Of a DNA stretch of 64,000 nt, positions 19,360 through 31,700 are shown piece by piece (position 1 is the stretch's first letter; each line of letters starts with the position of its first letter). The notes below the pieces were generated by a model. The model had not been told where the DNA came from and searched no databases. It saw only the letters and a list, made by a program, of their open reading frames with translations. The position numbers and the translations under genes were made by a program. Location: contig NZ_FPIY01000002.1 in the NCBI RefSeq assembly GCF_900119145.1, positions 124,001 to 188,000 of the forward strand, written 5' to 3'. Source of the DNA: Cellulophaga fucicola. GTDB taxonomy: Bacteria > Bacteroidota > Bacteroidia > Flavobacteriales > Flavobacteriaceae.

Positions 19360-20358
19360 TTATCTAAAACCAAAGTTAACACCAACAGATAAGTTGTTGT
19401 ATTTAGCTAGAGAATAATCTGCATGCAATCTAAAGAAACCTAATTTAAGTTTAGCCCCTATATTACCCGTAACACCACTAGCATTTGTTTTTACAGAAAA
19501 AGGATCTGTTACAGGCTGTGTTAAAAAACCTCCACTATATGTTCCTAAGACATCTATAGTTGACTTTCCTGATAAGTAACCAACACCTCCATAAAAATTA
19601 ATTATAGGCAACTTAGTAGACACTACTGCCTGAAAAACCCAAGTATTCATTTTAACATCTAGCCTCTGATTTTCTCCTGACACAACCCCTTGATCTGTAA
19701 AATCGTACGAGCCTGTTAAATGCGTATATCCAATAACACCAGATATTGCAACTGGCAATATTTTATCTGCTGGTAGTAGCTTAGTAAAATCGTGCTGAAG
19801 ACCAATACCATACAAACCTAATTCTACATCATCTGTTTCTACTTTTGGTAAAAAGCGAGCTTTTATCTCAGTTCCCTTTATTAAACCTACACTCACTTGC
19901 AAAAAAGCCGTTGGCACAAAGTTTATATTTTCTGATGCTAAACCAGATGGAAGTTCAAACTCTTCTCGATCAACATCACCCGGCAAAGGTCCATCAACAA
20001 AAACATCTATACCATCTAGATCCCCTAAAGCAGAAGAAACTTCTTTTGAAACACTACCATCTACAAACTTTAAATTTTCATAATCTTCTGTATTTAGTAT
20101 AAATGATTTTTTATCATTCGGAGATTGTGTCATATTACCAATAATAGATATTTCAAAACCACCTAATGGTTTTGCATCTGCAGTATTATACCAACCACCA
20201 CCAAGGCCATATAACATTCCCTCAGAAACAGGAGACAAATAGCCATTAATAAACTTATTTGCATCTTCTATACCTGCAGCAAAAACTTCGTTTGCACTAG
20301 ATTGAGCAGATGCATATGCACTGAATGCCAAGAAAATAACTAAACTAAATTTTTTCAT
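19360..20358 (-). CDS. Outer-membrane beta-barrel protein, DUF6588-like
   Basis: The 332-residue protein has a signal peptide cleaved after Ala-Ser-Ala (~18), then FAAGIEDANKFINGYLSPVSEGMLYGLGGGWYN, which I associate with the DUF6588 family of Bacteroidota. The rest alternates strands and ends in a typical barrel strand with terminal Phe-Gly-Phe-Arg. Such proteins are predicted outer-membrane barrels of unknown role. It lies just downstream of gyrB on the same strand, but a terminator at 20383-20411 separates them. Confidence 0.75.
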   Translation of the reverse strand: MKKFSLVIFLAFSAYASAQSSANEVFAAGIEDANKFINGYLSPVSEGMLYGLGGGWYNTADAKPLGGFEISIIGNMTQSPNDKKSFILNTEDYENLKFVDGSVSKEVSSALGDLDGIDVFVDGPLPGDVDREEFELPSGLASENINFVPTAFLQVSVGLIKGTEIKARFLPKVETDDVELGLYGIGLQHDFTKLLPADKILPVAISGVIGYTHLTGSYDFTDQGVVSGENQRLDVKMNTWVFQAVVSTKLPIINFYGGVGYLSGKSTIDVLGTYSGGFLTQPVTDPFSVKTNASGVTGNIGAKLKLGFFRLHADYSLAKYNNLSVGVNFGFR

Positions 20359-20382
20359 AGAAATATTTTTTTTATAAAACTA

Positions 20383-20411
20383 AAAAACTCGCACCAATGG
20401 TGCGAGTTTTT
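20383..20411 (-). terminator. Hairpin terminator of gyrB
   Basis: AAAAACTCGCACCA and TGGTGCGAGTTTTT form a 14-base-pair stem with a 1-base centre, 20 bases after the gyrB stop codon. It also lies close upstream of the next minus-strand gene. Confidence 0.85.
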
Positions 20412-20430
20412 GTTGTATAAACCTACTTTC

Positions 20431-22443
<2,013 letters not shown>

Positions 22444-22612
22444 TCATTAATTTTAAACCGTTTTAAGACTGTTTCAAAATAGTTATCAACATTTTTTAAT
22501 TACTCACAAAAGTCTCTTAAACAAGCTTAAATTAATTTTAAATAGCTAATGATACCAAAACAACAATTTTTAAAAATTCAAAAAAAATAAAAATGCCTTA
22601 GAAGAGCTGTAA

Positions 22613-22644
22613 ACAAAAAAGGAGCACCAAAATTTGGTACTCCT
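22613..22644 (-). terminator. Hairpin terminator of asnB
   Basis: On the minus strand a stem of GGAGTACCAAA and TTTGGTGCTCC is followed directly by a run of T residues, 56 bases beyond the asnB stop codon. Confidence 0.8.
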
Positions 22645-22699
22645 TAAAGACTAATTATAATTAAAACTGAAAAAACAGTTGCTAATTCAGGCTAAAAAA

Positions 22700-24373
22700 T
22701 TATTGCACAACGTAAGCATCTGTATGCACTTTAGCTACAGCTCTACCAGATGGGTCGTTCATATTCTTAAACGCTTCATCCCACTCTAAAGCAATTCTTG
22801 TACTACATGCTACAGAAGGTTCTTGAGGCACACATAATGCTGCTGCATCACTTGGGAAATGCTCTTCAAAAATAGACCTGTAATAAAACTCCTCTTTAGA
22901 TGTTGGCGTTTGTAACGGAAATCTATATTTAGCATTTGCCAATTGCTCATCTGTAACTTCTTCTGCTACTACTTCTTTTAAAGTATCTATCCAACTATAA
23001 CCTACACCGTCAGAAAATTGTTCTTTTTGTCTCCACGCTACACTTTCTGGTAACATATCTTCAAAAGCTTTACGAACAACCCATTTCTCCATACGTTCCC
23101 CGTTAATCATTTTATCTTTTGGGTTAATACGCATAGCTACATCCATAAATTCTTTATCTAAAAACGGAACTCTACCTTCTATACCCCAAGCAGCTAAACT
23201 TTTGTTTGCTCTAAGACAATCGTACATGTGTAGTTTATCTAACTTACGAACAGTCTCTTCATGAAACTCTTTTGGATTTGGCGCTTTATGAAAGTATAAA
23301 TACCCGCCAAATAACTCATCTGCTCCTTCGCCAGACAATACCATTTTAATACCCATAGACTTTATTACACGTGCCATTAAATACATAGGCGTTGAAGCTC
23401 TAATGGTAGTAATATCGTAAGTCTCTAGATTATAAACTACATCTCTAATAGCATCTAAACCTTCTTGTATTGTAAATTTAATCTCGTGGTGCACAGTACC
23501 AATATGGTCTGCTACGATCTGTGCAGCTGCTAAATCTGGAGAACCATCTAAACCTACAGAAAAAGAGTGTAATTGCGGCCACCAAGCATCTTTAGTATCT
23601 CCAGATTCTATTCTTTTTTGAGAATATTTCTTTGCTATTGCAGAAGTTACTGAAGAATCTAAACCACCAGATAAAAGAACACCGTATGGTACGTCTGACA
23701 TTAACTGTCTGTGAACTGCAGCCTCTAACGCTTCTTTAATTTCTTGTATGCTAGTTTCATTTTCTTTAACCGCATCATACTCCATCCAATCACGAGAGTA
23801 CCATTTCTTTAATTCGCCATCTTTACTATGTAAGTAGTGGCCCGGAGGAAACAACTCTATTTTAGTACATGTACCCTCTAAAGCTTTTAATTCTGATGCC
23901 ACATAAAAAGTACCATTTGCATCCCACCCCATATATAAAGGAATAATACCCATATGGTCACGAGCTATAAAATACTCGTCTTTATCTACATCGTAAATAG
24001 CAAAGCCAAAAATACCATTTAACTCATCTAAAAAAGATGTTCCTTTTTCTTTATATAACGCTAAAATAACTTCACAATCAGACTCTGTCTGAAATTCATA
24101 ATTATCTTTAAGTTGCGCTCTTAATTCTTGGTGATTATATATTTCTCCGTTAGCCGCTAAAACCAACTTACCATCTTTACTAAATAAAGGTTGCTTACCA
24201 GAAGCTGGATCCACAATTGCCAAACGCTCGTGTGCTAAAATAGCTTTATCGTCTGCATATATACCGCTCCAGTCTGGACCTCTATGTCTAATTTTTTTAG
24301 ACATATCTAACAATTGAGGTCTTAATGCCTCAGTGCTCTCTTTTACATCAAATGCACAAACTATTCCACACAT
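22700..24373 (-). CDS. asnB: Asparagine synthetase B (glutamine-hydrolysing)
   Basis: The enzyme makes asparagine from aspartate, ATP and glutamine. It has 557 residues, close to the E. coli length of 554. The N-terminal nucleophile is Cys2 (MCGIVCAFD). The glutaminase domain includes RHRGPDWSG and AANGEIYNH, and the synthetase domain has the pyrophosphatase loop LSGGLDSSVTSAIAKK. LSGEGADELFGGY and the C-terminal GIEGRVPFLDKEF are also clear. It is flanked by its own terminator, and a CATCTTTG element (one mismatch to TAnnTTTG) lies upstream on the minus strand near 24402-24409. Confidence 0.97.
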   Translation of the reverse strand: MCGIVCAFDVKESTEALRPQLLDMSKKIRHRGPDWSGIYADDKAILAHERLAIVDPASGKQPLFSKDGKLVLAANGEIYNHQELRAQLKDNYEFQTESDCEVILALYKEKGTSFLDELNGIFGFAIYDVDKDEYFIARDHMGIIPLYMGWDANGTFYVASELKALEGTCTKIELFPPGHYLHSKDGELKKWYSRDWMEYDAVKENETSIQEIKEALEAAVHRQLMSDVPYGVLLSGGLDSSVTSAIAKKYSQKRIESGDTKDAWWPQLHSFSVGLDGSPDLAAAQIVADHIGTVHHEIKFTIQEGLDAIRDVVYNLETYDITTIRASTPMYLMARVIKSMGIKMVLSGEGADELFGGYLYFHKAPNPKEFHEETVRKLDKLHMYDCLRANKSLAAWGIEGRVPFLDKEFMDVAMRINPKDKMINGERMEKWVVRKAFEDMLPESVAWRQKEQFSDGVGYSWIDTLKEVVAEEVTDEQLANAKYRFPLQTPTSKEEFYYRSIFEEHFPSDAAALCVPQEPSVACSTRIALEWDEAFKNMNDPSGRAVAKVHTDAYVVQ

Positions 24374-24586
24374 ATTATTATATCTTTATATCAATTTGAT
24401 TACAAAGATGAATTAAATGTTTCGATTTAAAAACATATATAGTAATATTGGTTTCAATTTAAAACATTTTTAAGCTTATTACATTACAATTAAAACTACG
24501 AGTTAGTTTAATCATAAAAAAAATGATCATTTTGTAAGTTGGCATAATTTTAGCGACCATTAATTCTATTACTGCGAAATTGTCGC

Positions 24587-24594
24587 TAAATTTG
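24587..24594 (+). promoter_or_regulatory. Bacteroidota -7 promoter element (TAAATTTG)
   Basis: TAAATTTG fits TAnnTTTG and sits 22 bases before the ATG at 24616. It lies downstream of an alternative in-frame start at 24580, which it therefore argues against. Confidence 0.55.
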
Positions 24595-24615
24595 AAAAAA
24601 ACAAAAACAAACTTT

Positions 24616-25149
24616 ATGAAAAGATTACTTGCATTATCAGTACTTGTATTAACAATGGTATTTTCTACTAGTGCCACTGCTCAAAAATTTCCTGGATTAG
24701 ATAAGAGTCCAGCAGATATAGCTACACAACCATCTAGCTACAAAATATCAAAGAAGAACATTCGTGTTATATACAGTCGCCCTCAATTAAAAGGGAGAAT
24801 GATAAAAGATTTAGCTCCTGCAGGAAAAGTATGGAGAACTGGTGCTAATGAAGCAGCAGAAATTACTTTTTACAACGATACTAACTTTGGTGGTAAAGCT
24901 GTAAAAGCTGGCACTTATTCTTTATTTACTATACCTGGAGATAAAGAATGGACAGTTATATTAAACAAAAACTTAAACCAATGGGGTGCTTATTCTTACG
25001 ATAAAGCTGCTGATGTACTTAGAGTAACTGGTAAAGCAACTAAAAGCAATGAGTCTTTAGAAGCTTTTTCTGTAACATTTACAGAGACAGATATGGTAAT
25101 GGGCTGGGGAACTACTTTAGTTTCTGTTCCTTTTGCACTTTCTATGTAA
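24616..25149 (+). CDS. DUF2911 domain secreted protein
   Basis: From the ATG at 24616 the protein has 177 residues with a signal peptide cleaved after Ala-Thr-Ala-Gln. The DUF2911 domain follows: IRVIYSRPQLKGRMI, then KVWRTGANEAAEITF, KAGTYSLFTIPGDKEWTVILN and NQWGAYSYD. These are all conserved positions of this Bacteroidota-rich family of periplasmic or secreted beta proteins of unknown activity. A start 12 codons earlier would add a charged segment before the signal and lies upstream of the TAAATTTG element. It is monocistronic with a terminator downstream. Confidence 0.9.
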   Translation: MKRLLALSVLVLTMVFSTSATAQKFPGLDKSPADIATQPSSYKISKKNIRVIYSRPQLKGRMIKDLAPAGKVWRTGANEAAEITFYNDTNFGGKAVKAGTYSLFTIPGDKEWTVILNKNLNQWGAYSYDKAADVLRVTGKATKSNESLEAFSVTFTETDMVMGWGTTLVSVPFALSM

Positions 25150-25173
25150 GCTAACAGCATACTATAAAATATA

Positions 25174-25204
25174 AAACCCGAAACTATTAAGTAGTTTCGG
25201 GTTT
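25174..25204. terminator. Bidirectional hairpin terminator
   Basis: AAACCCGAAACTA and TAGTTTCGGGTTT form a 13-base-pair stem between the convergent DUF2911 and amidohydrolase genes, with T-rich sequence on the plus side. Confidence 0.85.
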
Positions 25205-25230
25205 ATTTTTACTGCTATTTTTAGTATTAT

Positions 25231-26850
25231 TTACTTTACTTGTTTACCTCCTATAAAAACCTGTTCTGCAGTAATACTAGGTATTTTAGCCTCTTCAATT
25301 TCCATTATATTATCACTTAAAATAACAAAATCTGCTTTTTTACCTGCTTCAATACTTCCTTTTTCATTTTCTTCAAAATTAGAGTAAGCAGCCCAGATTG
25401 TCATTCCCTTTAAAGTTTCTTCTCTAGACAATGCGTTTTCTTTCTGAAAACCATTTTCAGGATAGTTCTTTGTATCTTTTCTTGCTACAGCGGCATAAAA
25501 AGTTAAAAACGGACTAACACGTTCTACTGGAAAATCTGTACCTAAAGCAATAACACCAGCAATGTCTAATAATTTTTTAAAGGCATATGCTCCTTTTACA
25601 CGTTCTTTTCCTAATCTGTCTTCTGCCCAATACATATCGCTAGTTGCGTGTGTTGGCTGCACAGATGGTATAATACCTAATTTAAAATAGTCAAAATCCT
25701 GAGGTGCTATTATTTGTGCGTGCTCTACTTTCCAACGTCTATCTTCTTTGTTTTTTAAAGCCGATTTATAAGCACGTAAAACTGCTACATTGGCAGAATC
25801 TCCAATAGCATGCGTATTCATTTGATATTCTGTTTTTGCAATTCTGTTTGCAAGATTATTTATTTCTGCAACAGGAGTTACCATTGCTCCGTAATGATTA
25901 TGCTTATCTGAGTACTCCGCTTTTAAGGCAGCTCCTCTAGACCCTAAAGCACCATCTCCGTATACTTTTACAGAGCGCACATTAAGTTTATCTGTTTTTA
26001 CAATTCCTTTAGTTAAATAGTAGTCTAAGTTTTCTTTGTTTGCACTAATCATTGCGTAGACACGAATGTCCATTTCATTATTTTGCTGTAGACTATCTAT
26101 AATCTCTATTGTTTGCTTATCTAAACCTGCATCGTTAACTGTTGTTAAACCATAATCTACACAGATTTTTTCCGCATCTTTTAATGCCTGTACCTGCGTA
26201 GCAACACTTGGCTTTGGCAAAACATTATCTATTAATGCCATAGGATTATCTACTAAAACACCTGTAAGCTTACCATTAACTTGTACAATTTCGCCACCAT
26301 CTACAACAGTTTCAGTTGTAATGTTAGCAAGATCTAATGCATATTGATTAACAATATAAGCATGACCATCTATACGCTGTAGAACAACAGGTATTGCCGG
26401 GAACAATGAATCTAAAACTTCTTTAGAAGGAAATTCTTTCACTTCCCAGTCGTTTTGATCCCAACCTCTACCTGCAATAAATGTTTTGGTATTTGTTTTT
26501 TGAAAAGCAGAAACACGTGCTACTACCTCATCAAAACTTTTGGTATCCAGCAAATCTACCACTTGCTGGTTCATCCCTAAACCAAAAAAATGACAATGCG
26601 CATCTATTAAACCTGGAGTAATTGTTTTACCACCTGCATCTATAGTTTTTTCTGAAGTGTATTTTTCTGTTATTTCTTTATCGGTTCCAACAGCAATAAA
26701 CACATTGTCTTTTACAGCAAAAGATTGTGCTTTTGTAAAAGTAGAGTCTACTGTGTACACATTTGCATTAGTCACAATAAAGTCGACCTTTTCTTTTTTA
26801 GGACTACACGCACTTATTGTTACGAGCAGTAATAGTATTAGTTTTTTCAT
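25231..26850 (-). CDS. Amidohydrolase lipoprotein (YtcJ-like)
   Basis: This 539-residue metal-dependent hydrolase has a lipobox (Ser-Ala-Cys at 13-15), so it is membrane-anchored and exported. The small N-terminal beta domain IVTNANVYTVDSTFTKAQSF precedes TPGLIDAHCHFFGLG, with metal ligands His85 and His87. AGRGWDQNDW, KVYGDGALGSRGA, MNTHAIGDSAN and EHAQII follow, and ALGTDFPVERVSPF carries the catalytic Asp. These are the landmarks of the YtcJ/exoenzyme-regulatory AepA group. The substrate is unknown; the family includes amide and imide hydrolases. A terminator of the upstream operon separates it from the TonB-receptor-like gene. Confidence 0.9.
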   Translation of the reverse strand: MKKLILLLLVTISACSPKKEKVDFIVTNANVYTVDSTFTKAQSFAVKDNVFIAVGTDKEITEKYTSEKTIDAGGKTITPGLIDAHCHFFGLGMNQQVVDLLDTKSFDEVVARVSAFQKTNTKTFIAGRGWDQNDWEVKEFPSKEVLDSLFPAIPVVLQRIDGHAYIVNQYALDLANITTETVVDGGEIVQVNGKLTGVLVDNPMALIDNVLPKPSVATQVQALKDAEKICVDYGLTTVNDAGLDKQTIEIIDSLQQNNEMDIRVYAMISANKENLDYYLTKGIVKTDKLNVRSVKVYGDGALGSRGAALKAEYSDKHNHYGAMVTPVAEINNLANRIAKTEYQMNTHAIGDSANVAVLRAYKSALKNKEDRRWKVEHAQIIAPQDFDYFKLGIIPSVQPTHATSDMYWAEDRLGKERVKGAYAFKKLLDIAGVIALGTDFPVERVSPFLTFYAAVARKDTKNYPENGFQKENALSREETLKGMTIWAAYSNFEENEKGSIEAGKKADFVILSDNIMEIEEAKIPSITAEQVFIGGKQVK

Positions 26851-26887
26851 TATTTCTGAGTTTCTTCAAAAATAATGAAAATAAAAA

Positions 26888-26935
26888 AAAGGATATAAAA
26901 CAACTCACTTTATTAACGAGTCATTTATATCCTTT
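26888..26935 (-). terminator. Hairpin terminator of the TPR/receptor operon
   Basis: AAAGGATATAAA and TTTATATCCTTT pair across a loop that holds a second short stem (ACTC/GAGT). On the minus strand it is followed by a run of T residues. Confidence 0.75.
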
Positions 26936-26958
26936 AAAAAAATAGCTTTTCTATTCTA

Positions 26959-28728
26959 TTACCAATCGAACTTATAAGTTGCTCCGGCTAACACCTGAAA
27001 ACCTTGTACCGGATAGTTAGCCCAACGCTGGTAACTATTACCTGTTATATTTGCTGTTTTTATAAAAAGTGATAATTTATCATCTAAACGATAGCCTACG
27101 TGTGCATTTGCATCAAAATAACTATCTAATGTTACTACAGTAGAAGCAAAGTCTTGCGGTAATGTACCAGTTGCTGCAATTGAACCTAAGTCTTCTCTTT
27201 CGCCAACAAAAAACAAGTTAGCCCCCATATACCATTTTTCATCTATTTGATAATCCATAAATAGAGATCCTTTTACTTTTGGCAAGTTCCAAGCTGGGTT
27301 ATCTGTTTCTGTTGTGTAACTAAAAACTTCTGCATTTACGCCCAAAGCAAAGTTTCTATTTACATCTACATTAAGCTCTCCAAAGAATGAAAATGTTTTG
27401 ATATCATCATAAAAAATATCAAACGTATTTCCTAAGTGATAATCTTTATCTTCATCTGCTCTAAATACATTTTCTGGATTTAACTTATACAATGCCGTAT
27501 TGTTTTCTGCTTTGTAAGATGCTTTTACATTGTACCCTAAATTAGTTAACAACTGACCTTTTAAACCTACATATGCATTGTATTGACTATCTGTTGGCAA
27601 AATAGTAAGCGTTGGAGACACAAACGGATTCTCTTCTACAAAATCGTGATAAGAATTCTGATGTAAATCTCCCTCTAAACCACCATATGCAATAGCAGTT
27701 TCTCCTGACAATCTATAAGATGCCGTTACAGCAGGGTAGATATAAAAATTACTATTATTTGCCTCCGTATTTAAACCGTAAACAATATTAGCCCCCAAGT
27801 TTAACGTAAGATCATCTCTTAAAATTACCAAACTTGGATTTACACCAAACTGCACTTGGCCAAATTTAATTTCGCCAGTATTATCTGTACTATTTAAACT
27901 AGCGTTTTTAAACTTACCTCCAAGGTAGTCTAGCTTTACATTAAAATTTATAAGCTCATCAGAAATAGGAACCTCAACTGCTGCATTAATCACCGCTCTG
28001 TTTTCTCCAGATTCTGTAGCATCCCAAAAACGTCTTAATAATACATCACCACCTTTTATTAGGTAATCATTCATTATTAGTTCGCCTCCAACCTCAGCAT
28101 CAAAATAATGCTGCTTTTCATCTATTAAACTTTCTGGTGTTGTACCTAAAGCATCTTCTGTAATACCATACCAACTGTATAATTTATGTTGCAATCCAAG
28201 ATTAGCACTCCACTCTAAGTCTCTTTCTCTTCTTGTATATATACCTTTTACTTTGGTATCGTAAAAAACATTATCTACAAGAGCCTCATCTATATCTCCA
28301 CGAGAAGAATGATGATTTAACCCTATGTCTAAAGTCTCATTTCTATTGATAGGTCTACTTGTATAAAAGTCTACTAAACCATTACTGTAATTACCCAAAC
28401 CAACAGATACGTAAGAATTGTATAACTCTTCTACTTTTTTCTTTTTAACTGCTGTAGCCTTGCCTTTTGCAGGTGTAAAAGTAGATGCCACTGGCACAGA
28501 AAAAATGCTGTACTTAATTGGTTTTTTCTTTAATTCTACAGCACCATTAATAACTGGTGTAGATTTTATTTTAAAAGCATCTGCAATAGTAGGCTTATAT
28601 GCTTTTACTACAGTTACCGTTTCTGTTCCTAAATCTTTTTCTTCTTTATCCTTGTCTTTATCTTGTGCAAAACCTACTTGCGATAGGCCTAAAAATAAAG
28701 TGAATGTTATATAGATATACTTTTGCAT
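26959..28728 (-). CDS. TonB-dependent-receptor-like outer-membrane beta-barrel
   Basis: This 589-residue protein has a signal peptide (cleaved after Gly-Phe-Ala), a short charged Lys/Asp/Glu segment, then GTETVTVVKAYKPTIADAF. That last segment resembles the start of a plug domain but lacks a full plug. A barrel of alternating strands follows, with a C-terminal GATYKFDW ending in Trp. The length is short for a classic TonB receptor (usually 700-1000), so it may be a barrel without gating plug. The gene upstream on the same strand encodes a 1007-residue TPR protein with only 15 bases between, so the two form an operon. Confidence 0.8.
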   Translation of the reverse strand: MQKYIYITFTLFLGLSQVGFAQDKDKDKEEKDLGTETVTVVKAYKPTIADAFKIKSTPVINGAVELKKKPIKYSIFSVPVASTFTPAKGKATAVKKKKVEELYNSYVSVGLGNYSNGLVDFYTSRPINRNETLDIGLNHHSSRGDIDEALVDNVFYDTKVKGIYTRRERDLEWSANLGLQHKLYSWYGITEDALGTTPESLIDEKQHYFDAEVGGELIMNDYLIKGGDVLLRRFWDATESGENRAVINAAVEVPISDELINFNVKLDYLGGKFKNASLNSTDNTGEIKFGQVQFGVNPSLVILRDDLTLNLGANIVYGLNTEANNSNFYIYPAVTASYRLSGETAIAYGGLEGDLHQNSYHDFVEENPFVSPTLTILPTDSQYNAYVGLKGQLLTNLGYNVKASYKAENNTALYKLNPENVFRADEDKDYHLGNTFDIFYDDIKTFSFFGELNVDVNRNFALGVNAEVFSYTTETDNPAWNLPKVKGSLFMDYQIDEKWYMGANLFFVGEREDLGSIAATGTLPQDFASTVVTLDSYFDANAHVGYRLDDKLSLFIKTANITGNSYQRWANYPVQGFQVLAGATYKFDW

Positions 28729-28743
28729 GATGTGTTCTTATTT

Positions 28744-31700
28744 TTAATTACCGTCAGGGTTTATAGATGAGTTGCTAAGAGATTCTTTTTGCTTAACAAC
28801 ACGTTGCTCTGCTTTTGCCTCTGCTACTATATCTGGGTAACTGCCAAAGTTTTTAATAATATTTTCTAAAATGTAATTTGCCTGGTATGCATCTCCCAAT
28901 GCATCGTAATTCTTAGCCATTAACAGCAAGCCTTTTCCTGCCCATTCTTTATATCCAGAAAAATCTTTTACTAGCGCTTGTACTGCTGTAGAAGAAGCTT
29001 CAAAATCTTGTTCTTTATGCTTAAAGTATGCATTATAGTACCAAGCCTCTGCTCCTCTTTCTCCTGTAGCTATCTTTTGCACTGTAGCGTATGCTTCTTT
29101 TGCTCTAGACTCGTTATTTGTTTTTATTGCAGAACGCGCTATCATTATATGCGCATCACTCTTAATACGATTATCTATACTCTCTGTAGCTAACACTTTT
29201 TCTGCATAAGCAATAGTTTTACTATAGTTCTTCTGGTTATAATAGCCTTTCATTAAGTTAGACTGCGCAAAAGTTACATTTTGCTTAATGTTTGCTGTTT
29301 GTTCTAGTTTTTCTAAATACGGAAACGCACTAGTGTAATTGTCTTTACCTATGTAAATTTCGCATACACGTGCAATTGCTTGTTCTGTAAATTCTGCTGC
29401 TCCTTGATCTGCAACATATTTATAATGCGGTAAAGCATTATCTTTTTGTCCTTTACCAAAATACAATTGTGCCAATTTAAAATTGGCATCTAAAATATGA
29501 GAGCCGTTAGGAAAATCTTTTATATAATTATCATAACCTCGTATTGCTGCATCTGTTTTATTTTCTATAAACTGTTTTTCTGCCGACTCGTATGTAGCAT
29601 TATCTAGCTCAGAATCTGTAACCTCTACAAAATCTAAATCTCTAACCCAATTAGCATACTCGTCTACCCTACCTAAATCTACATACACCAATTTAGCAGT
29701 TGCAACTGCTTGTATAGCTTCTTGCGTTTTAGAATGGTCACGTACTACAGTTTTAAACTTAGCTAAAGCCCGCTCATTTCTGTTTGCATTGTAATGCACC
29801 AAACCTTCACGTAATAATGCTCTTGGCACTAAACTACTACCTTTATATTCTTCAATTAATTTGTTATACGCTTGTAGACCTAACTCTTCTTTTCCTAATT
29901 TAATGTATGTATTACCAAGCTCATATAAAGCATCATCCTTTAACGTAGAGCTGTTGTATTTGGTCACAAAACTTTTTAACTCATCTATCTTAGTATCACT
30001 CTTACCAACAAAACCATAACTTAAAGCTCTTTGGTACGCTGCATAATCTTTTTGTCCGCCTCTATTCTTTAAAGCAACATTATATGTCTCTATAGCTGGC
30101 CAGTATTTACTTGTTACAAAATAACAATCTCCTAAACGCAGGTAAGCATCATTTAACTTAGCCTGGTCTTCTGGTTTACTTTCTGTATACTTTTTATAGT
30201 AAGCAGTTGCGTTAGTGTAATCATTAAGCTTAAAGTAAGTATATGCTAAATTATAGTCTAACTCTTTATTTTCATCTGTAGAAACAGACATTGGATTTTG
30301 CTGAAAAGCAACAAAAGAAACTAAAGCTTCTGAAAATTTATTTAATAAATACTCCGACTCCGCTTTCCAAAAATGTGCTCTAGCTTTAAACTTAGGATCT
30401 TCGGCATTATCTAAAGACAAATTAAAAATAGACAAAGCCTTCTCATAATCTTGTTCTAAAAACAACTCTACTCCTCTATAAAAAGCTACTTTTTGGTATG
30501 TTGCCTTACTAGCATAGTTCTTGTTCTTCTCTAACAACTCTAAAGCTCCTTTGTAATTTTTAGAAGTTATATAAGAATCTACCAAAAGCTCTTGAATTTC
30601 TTTGGTATGCTCTGTATCTGGATACATCTCTATATAATTTGTAAGTACAGATGGTACACTCTCGTAGGCATTACCAATCTCGTAACTTAACCTTGCATAG
30701 TTTAGATAAGCATCTTTTTTAATTCCCTCAGAATAATCCATCTGAGCCGCATTTTTAAATGCATTTAAAGCTTCTTGTTTTTTATCTAACTTTAGATAAC
30801 ACTCTGCCAAATGGTAGTATGCGTTTTGTGCTACACTATTATCTGCTCCAATAATATTATTAAACTGGTCTATACCATTAGTATAATCTCCCTGCTTGTA
30901 GTAACTGTAACCTAGTAAATAGTAATCTGTATTATTCCACTTACCACGTTTACCTTTATATTCCGTTAAATAAGGTATAGCATTGTTGTATTGTTTTAAG
31001 TTAAAGTAACTCTCTCCAATAATTTTATTTAATTCTGATACTTCGTTTCTATCTGCCTTTGGTAATTGCTCTTTAGCTAGTGCAATTGCTTTTTCAAAAT
31101 TACCAAGCTTAAAATTCATATCTGCTTGGTAGTATGATAGTTTTTCTTTTAACTCATCTTGATCTGTAATCTGATCAAAACGTTCGTTTGCCTCCTCATA
31201 ATCGTTTTGCTCATAAGAAATGTACCCTAAATAATATTTTGCCTGAGAACCGTAAGTAGCCGAGTTTGTAACACGACTTAAATAACGTTCTGCATCTTTG
31301 TATTTTTTAGACGAAAAAAGTGCGTAACCATTGTTAAACTCAAATCGTTCCTTATCCTTTCTAGACATAGAAGATTGGTCTACTTTAGAATACCACTTTA
31401 ATGCGTGCGGATATTTACCCGTTTCAAAGTAATAATCTGCCACATCTAAATACGCTGTATTTCGTTTTGTAGATGTTGGGTAATCTGTAACAAATTGCTC
31501 CATTAGCTTATCTGCACCAAGCTGATTAAGACGTATAGCCGCAGTAGCAATGTAGTAATTGCTATTTGCTTTAGTCTCGTAATCGTTGGTGCTTTTGGCT
31601 ACCTCTTTAAAAACAGCCTGCGATGCCTGGTATTGTTTGTCGTTATATAAAGACAGAGCCTTTACGTAATCTTTATTCTCGTGAGTGTAAATTTCTGTTT